From assembly GCF_024713975.1 (NCBI RefSeq), contig NC_091098.1, positions 18,967,316-19,031,315 on the forward strand: DNA of 64,000 nt, given 5' to 3'. Below are positions 12,310 through 25,779 of this stretch, in pieces (the first letter of the stretch is position 1; each line of letters opens with the position of its first letter). A program made the translations under genes and the position numbers. The stretch is from Paralichthys olivaceus. Its lineage: Eukaryota > Chordata > Actinopteri > Pleuronectiformes > Paralichthyidae. Below the pieces are notes generated by a model. It made no database searches, was not told where the DNA came from, and was given only the letters and a program-made list of their open reading frames with translations.

Positions 12310-12480
12310 ACCAGCTGAGGAGCACCACGGTTTTGTGGGGAGCAGGGGGAGCTCGTTATCCTCATTAATTAATGACAAAAGCGATGTAATTGGCCATCCA
12401 TAATCCTCCATGCGGAGAATGTGTGACAGGCAGGGCCGGGACCGTCGCCTTCAGCGGGTGCAACTCATAAACACACAGAC
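12310..12480. promoter_or_regulatory. Candidate conserved noncoding element
   Basis: Unique sequence between two dinucleotide arrays with a dense homeobox-type core (CATTAATTAATGAC, GATGTAATTGGC, CATAATCC). No open frame of interest crosses it. Enhancer function is inferred only. Confidence 0.35.
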
Positions 12481-12689
12481 AAAATGAAGACACTTTTCAT
12501 CCTGTGTGTGTGTGTGTGTGTGTGTATGTGTGTGATGACAGACTTGGATCACGAACCTGACTTGTAATTACAGTAATGTAACAGTGTGGATGTGTAAGAC
12601 CATGTATTCTATTAAAGTACGCCACTTGATTTTCTAATTCTCCTCTTGTTGTGGCATTTGAGGCTCTGGGCTGAAGCAACCAGGCTGCA

Positions 12690-13110
12690 ACATGCTGCAG
12701 ACTCCTTCCCTGAATGAAAAGACAAGATTAATGGCACTTCCTGTCGCCGACGATCTTGCGCTAGCCTAATTAAAACCATTGGAACATGCGCGCGGCCAAG
12801 GATCAGTGGCTTTTAATGAGGAGCTTGTAGGTTGATTTGGGCCTCATTTTCTGCTTAATAAGGCCGGTTTAAAAAGTAATTTTGGAGGGATGTGACTCCT
12901 TTAAACCTGCTCATTATCAATGATAGCGCCTCACTTAAGCACTTCAGGAAACGCTGTGTTTAATTAATATTGTGTCGCGCACATGGATTAGCTGACAGGC
13001 TGGAATGGTGGAGTGCGAGCAAGTGAGCAAGGGAGCTAAAATTGATGAAGAACTTTCAAGGGCACTGATTTCATTAAGCAGCTTCATTACAGCCCAAATA
13101 ACTCTTCATG
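12690..13110. promoter_or_regulatory. Candidate conserved noncoding element
   Basis: About 400 bp of unique sequence rich in TAAT cores: AGATTAATGG, CCTAATTAAAACC, TTTAATGAGG, GTTTAATTAATATTG and ATTTCATTAAGC. Some CpG-containing GC-rich words (CATGCGCGCGGCC) are interspersed. This texture is typical of deep vertebrate enhancers near developmental transcription factors. Assignment to bhlhe23 follows from its being the only such gene in the window. Confidence 0.4.
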
Positions 13111-13333
13111 TCATTTCAATGCTTCAGTCGCTCTCACCACACACACACACACACACACACACACCCTGAATGGAGAAGGTGCACCAAGGATTTTTGTCGT
13201 GCCATTGTTTTGCCATCTGATAACACCTATTCTCGACCATGTTTTTGTCGTCTTTCTCTTTTTGTAATGCTGCCGTACAATTTTAGTTGTATTCGCTGTG
13301 TTTTTCAATTGAATGTATTGTTTTTGTTGTTTT

Positions 13334-13338
<5 letters not shown>

Positions 13339-13369
<31 letters not shown>
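13339..13369. repeat. (AT)n microsatellite
   Basis: About 30 bp of alternating A and T between T-rich flanks. Confidence 0.9.
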
Positions 13370-13372
<3 letters not shown>

Positions 13373-13379
13373 TTTATTC

Positions 13380-16300
13380 TCTTCTCATTTTACAGCTTTT
13401 TCTTTGAGAGCTATTAGGGCCAAGCAGTTTAAGTGCTCGAGAGCGCCGCAACAACTTTCACTGTGCACTTCTAACCCTCACACAACAGCGAGGCCACAAA
13501 GGCTCTTATAGACCCTTCATCCCATTGTGATAATCTTCTTAGCCCCCTGACTCCACTGTTCAATATGTATAGAGCAGAAAAGAGCCTGACTTGAGGGGCT
13601 TTGAGTGTCCTGCGGCTCAGTCGCTGGGATTTTCCTCTCTCCAGGACCAATTACCAAACACAAACAGTCTGAGCACTTTGCTCTGCGACACGAGGCTCCT
13701 TTGTTACACTGTGATGTGGGTTAGTGAGTCGATCAAGTTTACACAGGTACGTGCTGAAATATCCTTTAATACGACTTACTCACGCTCTGAAGTCCAACAT
13801 CATCAGAAGCGTTCATCTTCTCCAGCCTGCTCCACTTTTATATGATGCACAATGAACTGAAATCCTCACCCTGCATTAAATTAAGTGAGTGTTGAAGATA
13901 TAAAATGTAACAACTCTTCTTACAAATGTCTTAAAACAGTCACACCTTTGTTATATATTTTGTTGACTTGTGAACTTACACTATTCAAAATATTTTCCAA
14001 CAATGATCATAATTAGAATCCTATATCCTCTTTACCCTTTGTCCGTCTCTGCTATAACTTCTGAGACAAATGAAGCATGACGAGGGAAAAACACACTGCA
14101 AGTCATTGAGCCAGTCAGCTGTTTATTCCTTCCATTGTTTGTATCGGTCACTCGTACTGGATCAGGGTTATTCATTGCCATTAATAATAAATATTATATT
14201 ACCTCAGCCATGACAATGATAGGTCGATTTTCAGTGGGATCCCACACTGCTGCACAACATCATCTAGGTCTTTTTTTATTGTTTTAATTTAAAGACCCCA
14301 GCAGGAAACGTTTAAAAACTTAATTAAAAAAAATCACCAATGTGTTGTGTTACAAATGTAATGTCTTCAGTGTGGTATAGGTAACTCAATGAGACAAAGG
14401 ATAAAGGACTTATACCTCTGGAAAGAAGTTATGTTTTGTCTGGTTAGATTGATGGTTAATTTGTCGGCAGCATTACACAAAAAATGATTTAACTGATTTC
14501 CACCAAACTCGGGGGAGGGTTGGAGCCTGGGCCTCAGAAGAGCCATTAGATTTTGGTGCAGATGAAGATTGAGGTTTTTCACTTTCTTTGACGCTGCAAC
14601 ATTTTTTCTGACGTTTTTGTAATTTCTTCAGTTAATAAAGCTCAGATCTTTAATTTACAAAATCAGGTTTAGTGTAGGTTTATATTGTTGTATGGTTTAT
14701 ATAAGTTGTACAGTTTGTACAGTTTGGAGCAGAGAAATATTTTCAGATCTCTCTACTTGTTCCTCAGGTTTGTCCTGATTGAGGAAATCGGTGCTGGTAA
14801 ATAATAGTGTGTTGAGTTTATTTCTCATGACTGGATACACGTAGCTAAAATATATATTGTTACTATTTGAGCTGAACAATCTTGTAGGATTAGTTTAACA
14901 GAGGTTAAATGCTCTACAGAGTTTCCTTCTAGTTGTAGTTGTATATGCACTTGCAGCTGACAGCATTCAGGACTACAAACTTTCAAACTAAACTCAATTG
15001 GTCCCAGTTCTATTCCCTGCTCTCAACACTTCTAGCTTGTGCAGAGCTGCAGCCCATATGGCAAAGAGACTTCTCAGGAGATTCAGTTCTCACCAGATTG
15101 GTTGAAACAAAGCCTTCATGCATCCTCGAGCAGAAGTTTCACTTTTCCATCAACAAGACGTCACAATAGCAGCTGAAGAAAAAGATACACAAGTTATACA
15201 GAAAGCCAAACAGATGGTTCATATACGCACATTTTAGTTTGATGCTAACGCCAGCATGCTCACAATCACAATGTGAACATGCTAATATTTAACAGGGATC
15301 ACTCTCTAACTTTAGCTTTTCGGCGAGAACATTAAATCAAATTAAATGGAAAACCAACTTACCAGGATTCATTCTAGAGTTAACATGGATGAGAGATGCA
15401 AATTACAGCAATTCATCAGTTGCTGAGAAACTTCATCAGAAACAACAAATGTCAACCTTGTTTAGGCGCCATTAGGTCATAAGGAGCCATAAGGATATTT
15501 TTTCATAACAATATTTTTTCATCAAGTAGATGCTGAGATATTTCACTATATAAGTGCAAACGTCTATCTGTTGATGAAGAGAATCACAAATGTCTGAAGA
15601 AGATTTCATGACAACACATTTGATAACTCAATTCTGACAAGAACAAAATAGACACACTGATGTTCTAGGATCATGAATAGAATAAAAAGCAGCTCAAATC
15701 ACCAGAAATAAAACATTCTGACAAGGAAAAGGCAAGAACACACTTGTGCAGGAACGCACAAATGTCATGTGTGACAAGTTGGGAAAACCCCTTAAACAAT
15801 GTCTTAGTTATAATTTTCTGTCCCATCCTGCACGATTTGTTAACTTGATTTTACTTTTTATAAAGTAAAACAAACAAGCAGCTTCCAGTTGGTTGATGAT
15901 TCACTTTGGGCAAAGGAGAAGAAGAAGGGAGGGTGACACGCAGAGAAAATGAGGCGTTACATTACAGAGAAGAGATACATTTGGAGAGAGAACACACTCG
16001 CTCTAATCTCCTCTGTGGGGACACGCTTACATTATTTTTCGGCATGTCTTTTCTCCAGTATCCACACTGTACAACATCCTATCAGGTAATATCACAGTCT
16101 TTGAAGGATTAGCAGGAATAAGAGGGGGTTTATTCTGTTTTTTGGAGGGGATAATTCTTTTGAAAATAGTCTAACATTTTCATACTAATATGGAAATGGA
16201 TTTTAGCTTTTTTCTTTTTGTTGGGGAGGGGTTTCTTCAGGACACCGTGATCGGAGAGTAGATGAAAGAGAGAGATACAGAAATAAGTAGACGCTGTGTT

Positions 16301-16385
16301 GGAGGGAGAGGTGGAGTCTCAGCAAAAATATTATGCAACAAAACCATCTCTCGCTCTCGTGTTCTTGCTCAGTAAGAAAGCGACT
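13380..16385. other. Intergenic with old repeat fragments
   Basis: No coding potential recognised. A segment at 14465-14570 (TTTCCACCAAACTCGGGGGAGG, then AGCCATTAGATTTTGGTGCAGAT) resembles a dispersed repeat common in fish genomes. A segment at 15235-15310 (GATGCTAACGCCAGCATGC, then CATGCTAATATTTAACAGG) resembles another GCTAGCATG-type repeat. Both identifications are from memory of the motifs and carry modest weight. Confidence 0.45.
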
Positions 16386-16389
16386 TTCA

Positions 16390-16860
16390 AGGGTTTTTGA
16401 TTTCTCTCTCTTACTAATGTAGCATTATGGACCACATGAAGGTGTTAACCCTATTCCGCCAATGCTAATGCCACAGAGCTCGAGATAAGCCGCAGCTCCG
16501 CTACCTTGTTATTCCTTTTTCATAGAATGCAAATAAGAGGATAATAATATAATAATGCCTGATATCATCCCCGGAGACGCAAACTCTTCTCCAATTGTTT
16601 TTGGTTCCGAGTCAAACAACAGAAAAACACCTCTTGTTTGTTTCTGTGGCATCCCCTGCTGTTTTTGTTTTGCTTATACGAATATCTGGAAATAGACGAC
16701 ATCATATGTGAGACACCGCAATGAAAACGGCGCCTTGTTAAAAGCCAATATTGTTCTCGATTAATGAATCAATTAACTTAACTTAACTGCCAGGCTATAC
16801 TGTAAATTAATCATTCATTATCAATGCGTAGCTCACCTTCCGGTGTAATCTCAGAGGTGT
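16390..16860. promoter_or_regulatory. Candidate conserved noncoding element
   Basis: Unique, non-repetitive block with an octamer-like CATAGAATGCAAATAAG near 16524, a GATAATAATATAATAATG stretch, and a cluster of TTAAT cores (GATTAATGAATCAATTAACTT, AAATTAATCATTCATTA) near 16760-16825. Several CpG-containing words persist in AT-rich surroundings. Inferred enhancer; not shown. Confidence 0.4.
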
Positions 16861-18358
16861 AACAGTCGCCTCGTCCCTCCAGGCCTCAAGGTTGATCTGC
16901 ACAGAGGATGGACAAGAGACAGCTGCCCATCAGTCTCCCGCTACAGCCATTAGAGCGTGGCCCGTGTTTGTGTCTACGTGTTTGTCATTTACAGGTTTAA
17001 TTAGACACTGGTGTTAATGGAGGAGATGACTTTGGGGCTGTGGACGAACGACACTCCATCATCTCAGGCAGCCGGACGACAATATGTTTCTCCAAGAGCC
17101 GGGGAGGGGAAGGAAAGAACGAAGAGTGCACATAAAGCAGAGGGGGAAAGAGTGAAGGGTGAAGGAAGAGTCACATTGGTATTATTTATGAATGGGTGGC
17201 TCTGTGTGTGTGTGTTTGTGTGTGTGAGTGAGAGTATGTGTTTGTTAATGGAGCCCCATACTGGATGTCTGTCGGTCCAGGTCACCTGCCGCTCCCTCTG
17301 TTGTGTCAAGGATTATCCCAGGAAGTGAATTGGAGCAACAGTAATGTGAAGCTTTCCTCTTACTGTAGGCCCGCCCAGGAGTCTGTGACACACAAACACA
17401 CACACACAGATACAAACATATGCATAATTCATCAAAGGGCCATGAGTGGTGACTTTGCATGTCATGTAGTTTTCCATGTTTGGGGCCATTAACTAACAAA
17501 TGATATGTACGTTTGCATTAGTGCTGATCACAATTCAAAACTGCATCAGTTGTTAGCAGCCACATCGGTTCCAATAATTTCAACACAGAAGTAAACTCTT
17601 GCTTAAAGTTCCGTGTTTTTATCAGAATTCAAATTTGACTGTGTCAATACTTATTGCCAGAGTTATATTATTGTCTAATTAACTAAAATTAATTCAGTGA
17701 TTGTTGAATTTAAGCATCAAGTGTCTCCACACAACAACTCATACTTTGAAATGATGCAACAAATATTTGATATTAGTTGATCAACAGGAAATGTGTCGGT
17801 AACATCTTTGAAATTGATTGTTTCTTTTTTTTTTTTTTGAAGCTCAGGTTTCAGCCTCTTAAATTTAACATTTGGACACGGACATGTTTTAATTTATTAA
17901 CAAAATGGTTTGGGAGATAATTAGCAGCTTAATCACTAATAGAAACAGTCAGTAGATGCACCTTCTACTAAACTGTGACTTAGAATGTGTTATGCTGAAA
18001 TTTAAAATATACCTGATTTCTTTTTAATCTGTTAAAACCTGCTTTACTGTGTGATTTGATGACATGTTGTTGTAAGAACCACAATCTCCAGCAGGACCTC
18101 TGTGATGTTGTCGTACATTCTTCACACAGGTGCTCCCCTGTTGCCGTGCCACACAATAAAAACATGTTTTCCTCAAAACACACTGCTCATACACAAATTG
18201 ATTTGTTATTTTTTTGGGAGATTGGAAATGCAAAATATTATTAATTCAATCCCATCAATCGTAATCTTTCTTCTATTAATATTGCAAACAATAAAAACAG
18301 TGTTTTGTGATCCAAGCCAGGGAATTACACAAGGCACATTTATATTATCCCTCTTTTC

Positions 18359-18394
<36 letters not shown>

Positions 18395-18944
18395 TTTATG
18401 ATCTTCCTTATAAGGTGAACACAGGATTTCTGGTAATGTCCCGGCTCCATTTTCATTTTAATCACGCAATGGGATCAGACAAGCTGGTGGGTGGGTCTGG
18501 CCTGGCTTGGTTGATTGTTCTGATTGAGTTTTCTTTGTTTGGCAGATATGTAATACAGCCTGCTTAAGAGGATTTGATAAGGGGAAGGAGGTTATTGTGT
18601 GATTTAATCATGTTCACTGAGGTGAACCTGCACTTGTCCACTTTCTGACAGCGAGCTTAATGTGCTCAGCACGGAGACGGACAAGTTTGTCAGTATTAAA
18701 ACCATACTGCCACAAAGCTCTGTTGTGCGCGGTTCATGATTTGTGCCATGTAAGACATATATTTTTAGGATAGTGCTTAGAGAGCACATTTGGATGTGAT
18801 TGAAGTTGGGAGCAGAAATGTTGGGTTGTCAACATTTAAACAGATAAAGCTGCTCTGTAGTTTTCTAATTGAAATTCCATGAAACAACAAAAATCAAACT
18901 AGACATCCCTTCTTTATCAGTGACCCTCGGCATCTTTATATTCA

Positions 18945-19120
18945 TGGGTCAGGGGGTAGAGTTGGTCATTGGTGCGATCCCATGTCATCCCCATTGCTCA
19001 TGCTGAAGTGCCCTTGGGCAAGATACTGAACCCCAAAATGCCCCAAACAACTGTGCTGTGCCCATAGATGCACTGTATGAATGTGTGTGTGTGTGAATGG
19101 CAGAAAACATGGCTCAATAG
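18945..19120 (+). repeat. SINE-like fragment (tRNA-derived family, diverged)
   Basis: The order GGGTAGAG..GGTGCGATCC, then GAAGTGCCCTTGGGCAAGAT and ACTGAACCCC, then GTATGAATGTGTGTG, follows a short interspersed repeat widespread in fish, with a box-B-like GGTGCGATCC. The promoter part is truncated or decayed. Family name not assigned. Confidence 0.5.
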
Positions 19121-19932
19121 TTTTAACTGGGAGGGATTATAGTTTATCTCAAATGTTAATCAAACGGGACTAAACTGTGTATTTGTGAGGGACTATTTTC
19201 AGCCGCAGATTTGGTGTAGATGTGAGTATTTACAGCAGCGGGGCGGCGTCTGTGGCATCGACTGAAAATAGACCACAGTGTTCACAGTGAGGGAACATGT
19301 CACTCAGTGCAATGGTGTGACTCAATGATGTGAACACAGGCAAACCTTGTCAATGGGATCAGCTCATCATTGGTCCCTGCTTCTCCGTGGCTTCACAAAC
19401 GTGCAGGTCAAAGAGAAAGTGTTGTTCGATTGGATGTCTGGGCAGGTGGTGTTTGGTGTGGAGGGGTGGGGGTCTTTTAACGTTTGACATTTTAATGTGA
19501 GACTGGATGTAAGCAAAGATGGATTAGTTAGAGTCACGCCCCTCGACAGATAATAGACAGATTATGGATCAGCAAACGTCGGAGGGATAAACTATGTCAT
19601 GAACAATGCACAAAAGATGAAATCAGCAGAGACATTTAAGGACATGAGGGTTTTCTGAGGTAAACTGAACATGGACATGTCAACACAAAATGAACTAATG
19701 GCATTTAACCATATGTTTATATTAGTATACTACTGTGAAATTATACCCATTTATATTAGAATGTATTCATAATCATATTCATATTGTATACTTATATCAG
19801 TCTATATATATATATGTTTATTTTCAATATATCTCCTGTGAACAATTTTTATATAATCTATATCTTTATTCCATATTTTATACTTTCACCTGTTTCTCTT
19901 GTCCACCTCACTTTGACTGTCTACTGCTGTAA

Positions 19933-20010
19933 CAAGTGAATTTCCCCAGCGTGGGATCACAAAAGTTTTTCTTATCTTATCCTAGCTTATCTTAGCTTAG
20001 CTTAAGTCGC
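19933..20010 (+). repeat. Retroposon 3' tail with pentanucleotide TTATC/GCTTA repeats
   Basis: GTGAATTTCCCCAGCGTGGG is followed by ATCACAAAAG and then degenerate TCTTATC/TAGCTTA repeats. The same kind of ending, GTGGGATCAATAAAG plus TTATCTTATC, closes the repeat at 24862-24992. It matches the 3' end motif of a common fish non-LTR or SINE family, recalled rather than aligned. Confidence 0.5.
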
Positions 20011-20827
20011 TGATTATATTTTACATATTCAAATAAAAGTCAAGCGTGACCACTAAGGTGTCCCTGCATGTGAACATGTCCATAAGGGTTTCCTTATATC
20101 TAACTGGTCTTGCCTTCTGCCACCGGGAGGATTAAAGCCGACTGAGGTGGTGGAGTGACCCCCCAACCCCACCACTCCTCCCCCCTGATGTTCACTCTCC
20201 CTCTTTCATTCTCACTCTCTCGCTCTCTTCATTAACAGCAGCAACAATGACCATCTGAGGAAATTATTGTCGCTCGGAGACGGATTCATCTACAGTGTTG
20301 CAGAAACTAAGCAAAGCGAACATGTGATGTAATGCAGTGTTTGTGTGCTACTGCATGTGTGTGTGTGTGTGTGTGTGTTTAAGAGAGAGAGAGGGAGACG
20401 GATAGTGGGAGAGTTAAGCCTAGCATTAGCTTTGCTCAGTTTGCGAGGTTTCCTCCATCATCAGCAGCAGCAGTATTATTTACAGTAGTTCCCAGAAGGG
20501 CGCCTGGTCGTGCTCCAACACTTCAGCCGGTTGCTCGTTGGTATTTTGACATGACAGTTTAATCCAGACTGAGAGAAGCGCGACACCAACATGCAAAGTC
20601 CTTCCTCTGCCAACTGTAAAGGAAAGTTCACAAGTGAATCTATTTGCAATTTGCCACAAACAGTTGGATGATTTCGATAGAGATCATTCAGTGGATTTCC
20701 TGGATCTGTTAGCATTACCATATTAATATACAGTTTTTAACAGTGTACCCTTAATTACTTAATCCTCTTACACCCCTCTGCTGCTCTGAAAAAATAGGGT
20801 CATGTGTGGTCTTCTGTGAGTGAGTGA

Positions 20828-20864
<37 letters not shown>

Positions 20865-23800
20865 GATGTGCTTGCAGGTATTGAATATCTATCTGTATGT
20901 GTGACTGAGGTGCCATGTAAGGACACTATGCCCCCTGACAAACACACACACACTAAACACACTGCAGCTCTGTGACCTCAACAAACGTTACCCTTCAGCC
21001 CCACACCTCCCTCCACCTCCGTCAACCTCTGCACAGACACTCAGCCCATCACATCATAACCACATCAAGATTTATCGTGTGCAGAATTTAACACAGAGCC
21101 CACAACTACACTTACGTCTTAAAGTTTGACTCATTATTAACATAAATCTTCTTCTTCTGCTGAATTCTCATCACATTTTGCTTTGTTTTGTTTGCTGTCA
21201 TTCAGTTACATCTTTACTTAGTTGGTTCTGTACAAAACACACACGGTAAATATTTCTGTAGCTGCTGCAAGATTACAAAACAAAAATGCCTTTACAATAT
21301 TTCAAACTTCTCTGTCTCCTGTAATTTCGGGCCTGCCCTGGCTGCACAGATGCTTTGTTGCTGACTTGCTGGCTGCTTCGCTGTGACTGGTTGGCTTAGT
21401 GTCAGCTGTTGGCCCAGCCAGGCTCAGCTCAGATTGCTCCAGATTAGGAGATGGGGCACTCTGAGAGCAACTATGATCCATATTAAAGCTGCATAAAATG
21501 AAAATTGCAAAGATTTAGAGACGGATCATGGGCCACAGAGAATTTAATCACAACCTGGCAGTGTGTGTGTTTGTGTGTTTGCGTGCATGTGTACGTGGGT
21601 GCGCGTATGTGTGTGTGTGTATGCAACTCTGTGCATAATACATAGTGCATAGTGACATGAGGATTATCGATGTGGGCTGTATTTACTTATCAACCCAGTG
21701 TTCAGAGATGTATCACAAATGTTTTATTGCTGTGGCGGTTCCTCTCTGTCATGGCAACCCAGGAGCCCCCAAGACTGCAGAGTTTCTGTGTTTTAAAGTT
21801 TGGAGACAAATGTGATGCGTTAACGGACAAAAAAAATAACAGACATGCATTTGTTCTGTGTTGGTGTGTGAGTGGGCGAGAATGTGAGTGTGTGTGTTTT
21901 ATGTGTGAGCTTGGCCGAGGATGATACTGTTCCGGTATCCTGAACACTTGTAATCCCCTTAAAGCTTTAAATACTGTTACTGTATATTCAAATGGTAGTC
22001 GAGTAACAGATCACTGCACAGAACTCCTACATTTTTTGTGAAAATATTTTAATTATGCATTTCCTCCTCTGTAATATAAAGAATTAGCTTTTCCCTATAC
22101 CTTCAAAACTATTAGTTGCATCTTACATAACTCAACACCTACTCTCTCTTTGATTTCACGCTGGACTCTTAGCATTTATACGTGTGAGACTCTACGTAAG
22201 GCTTTGTACAACATTCTTGAATAAATGTTAACTGAGTATTTCCACAATATGCTGTTTTACCTCTGGTAAGTAATTAAATATCAAACATATACAAAATATT
22301 ATATCAGTTTAGAAAATATACAAATAAAATACAAATACAGGAAATATAAATTGTTGCAGGTAAAGCTGTCCAGTTGAAAGTTGTAGGAACTTGCTCCTAA
22401 ATCTGAATATTAGAATATTTCTTAGATGTTAATGCATGAATAATCCAAATATAAAATATTTGAGAATTTGCTAATTTGTCCATTTTGCATTTTTACTTCA
22501 GTACTATATATATAATATATAACTACATTCTACTGACAATATCTCTGTTCTTTAGAGCTGGAACCTGATTAACCTGATTAATCGATTGGTCTCTGCCTAT
22601 ACTTCAGTACAGCAACTTCTAGGAAACTTCTCCATGTGTTCTTTCTGAGGTATCTGTAATGTAGGATTTAATGTTTTAGATTCTGTTCGTTATTTCACAT
22701 GGGAACTAAAGGACGCTGCGCTTTGTATTAGCAAGTGCACTCAGTGTTATGTAGTTCTATTCAATTGAAGTGGTTACCCAGATTTTACTTTATTCACTCC
22801 CTGATAATAGTTTATTGCCGTCATTGGTTAATGAACCTCTCCTCTCTGCAACCTGTCCTCCACATTAACTCTGAGAATCACCAGTCTTACAGTATTTGTT
22901 TTACAGTACTGGTGATAAAAATGTCCTGTTTCTTTATAGTGTTTTGTTTTCACTGTGTGTGTGCATGTGTGTTTGCAGCCATAGGCTACATGTGCTTGAG
23001 AAAGCTGACAGAATTCATGACTTGTGCCCTATTTGTGTTCACCTGTATCTGCATCTCTGCTGCATCGAAACACACAAGATGTCGCCTGCACTAGTGTCAT
23101 GTCCGTCTCGCTGTTTCTGACACTTTCATTGTCTCTTTCTTGTGCAGGTCTTTTGTTGCATGTCTCTTTCTTTCTTCCTCCCTCTCTTTTCTTCCATTCC
23201 ATATTTCCAAATCCCCATCCAAGAGCACATTGTGTGTGTGCGTCTGCATGATTCTCATACACACAAATGTGCCCACACACGCACAGAACGCAGACTTAGA
23301 TAGAGCAGATGGTGACCGTATTCATTTTTTTCCCCGACTAACATTAACCATTCATTATAGACAGCAGACTAAGCCAATCCCACATCCGCCCCCATGCAAC
23401 ACGTACACACACACCACACACACGCACGCACACTCGCAGACACATCATGTCCAATAATTTTGCCATCAGCCCAGTGATGGTCCCAAAATCTTGCGTGCCC
23501 CTCAGTCAGTGTTGATACTCTCTCCTTCCAGACGGTCCCAGCTCTGCTCTGACTCAATCTGTTGACATTTCTGATTCCGTCCTCATGACTCAAATTTCTC
23601 CTCCTTCACTTCAACAACCCACAACAGGAATGAGGAGCATCTGACGATTTCCCTTCTTCCATCCAATCCTGCAATGTTTTTTTTCTTTTCTTTGTTCCTT
23701 CCACTTTCACTGTCTGGTGTCTTCTGGCAACTTCCCCGTGAGAAACAATCGCTCTGCCTCCTTCCTTTGTTTCTCTTTGAGGTATTTACCGCCTCTCCTC

Positions 23801-24861
23801 TGTAATCAAATAGAAAAAAAATTCTAAAAACCTGTTAGGCAGTAAATCAGGTTTAATCTCTGGCTTGAAGAAAAGATGAACATTAATCCACATCTGTCCA
23901 TACAAATGTTTACCGTTCATATTTCAGTCATCATTAGGCCCTGCTGCTAAGCCACATGCTCATGGTTATGCACATGAACGCTGCAAAGAAAAGAAAAATA
24001 AAGGAAACAGGAGGCAGAGAGGCTGATATATATATATGTACAATTGTAGTTTTGCATAAATGTGTGTGTTTGCTTGCAGCCTTGAACGCACGCCTTTCCT
24101 GTAGAAACCCATCTGAGAGGGTTTTGGCCCTCTGCCGCTCTGTGAGGTCCGAAAGGTGCAGAAGCAGAGAACTCTCACACACTTAGACTAATGAGGGTTT
24201 TAGATGCAGTCAGACAACTGTGTGAGTTAGTGTTCCTCAGCAGCCACCCACTGGACATCAATCGCCCTGCGGCCTGAAAGCTTTACTCAGCTCCCTTTGC
24301 TTAACTGCACCCATCGCTACCCTTTATACACACACTTGCACAGATACACATGCACAGACGCAGTCGGGGCATTCTGAGGAGTCTGAACCAACTGTGGTCT
24401 ATACCAGAGAGCGGTGTATCGTTGTTGCACACTGCAAGCTTTTCTAGAGGCCTTTATTGTGGGTTCACATTATCCAAGGAGTGGATATACAACAATCTGT
24501 AAAAACAAATACAGCTTAAGGTTGATAGGAAGTCTGTCTATAACAATTGGCAGGTTGGTTATCTGTCCAGGAAAATAAAGACTGAAACAGTTCTTGCTCT
24601 GTATCGGCCATTAAGGAAATCTTTAAGAGACAGGAAGAAAAAATCCTCAATCTTTCGTCCTCAAGTTTAATCAAAGTTAATGTGAGACTTCAGAGGTCTG
24701 AGTCAAACAAACCAAGTGAGGAGCTTGAGAAGTTTTTTACTTTTCAGGACAAAAACGCTCTCTTTGCTTTTACCTGTTGTCATATTTCCTTAAGCTGTAG
24801 TGTATGAATCCTAACACCGAGTTTCAAAGATGTCAACTTTGTTTTTCTAACTCAAGCAAAT

Positions 24862-24992
24862 CAATCAATCTATCAAGATTTATTTGTTATAGCCAATATT
24901 GAAAAGTCACAATTTGCCTCATAGGGCTTAATGATCTGAACAAGGTGTGAAAAACATTCACTGCTGTGGGATCAATAAAGTTTTATCTTATC
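24862..24992 (+). repeat. Dispersed teleost repeat, related to 4731-4850
   Basis: It begins with CAATCAATC-type sequence, contains TTTGCCTCATAGGGCTTA, and ends GTGGGATCAATAAAG plus TTATCTTATC. The internal part is shared with 4731-4850 and the tail motif with 19933-20010. This suggests one retroposed family with pieces at three places. Confidence 0.5.
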
Positions 24993-25779
24993 TTTTGGCC
25001 TCCGGAAGCCTGTTGGATTTCCTGAGACAGTCAGTCAGGCCCAAGTCCTGAAGTGGGCACCGAAATTTATAATATCCCCCCAATCTGAGCCGTCTAGATC
25101 CGGGCTTGCTGTCCATAATGTGAAGCTGATTTATTGAATTGTATATAATTGTAAGGCGTATGTTTGACACATGGCAGGTACACCATCGCATTATGTTTTA
25201 TTGCAATGTGATCACAAACTATGGTCATAAAAGTCTCTGGTGATTTGACACATCACTATATGACAACAACAATAATCATGTCAAAAGTGTAAATATCATA
25301 AAGGTCACGTAATTATTCTATTGTTCATACATACACTAATATGTTTCTGTCTGCACTATGTGCATGATTTAGTTTTTAATGTGAGAATCAGCCTTTAATG
25401 TTGTTTCTATTAGGTGAGATCACAAATATATCACACATATATAAATACCATTTGATATTTTCTTTGCAAAGACTGTGAACCTAAAGTAAAGTTTCTTTTA
25501 ATCAGTTAAATAGTTGGAAGTCTGTGGTGACATTAGTGCAAAATAAAGTTTATAGCACGTCACTAGCAGAGATCAAATGTGTGCTGTGTGTATCACAGGC
25601 GTCTTACTGTATCTCGCATTTGTCTGTGTGTGAATCAGTGTATTTATACTGACAGGACTACATTTTTTTGTACCAGCACAAAATACAGCCCCTCCCCCGA
25701 AATACACAGCAAAGACAAAACACATTAACACCATCCCTCTCCCTATTACTGTCTCCTCTCCATCTCGCTCCTCTTCTGT

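Larger units (their letters stand above)
16861..25775. other. Intergenic desert, microsatellites and retroposon remnants
   Basis: No exon is supportable. The stretch holds CA/TG arrays, a poly-T run at about 17826-17839, a short SINE-like fragment (18945-19120), a retroposon tail (19933-20010) and a dispersed repeat (24862-24992). The rest is unique AT-rich sequence without visible structure. Confidence 0.6.
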
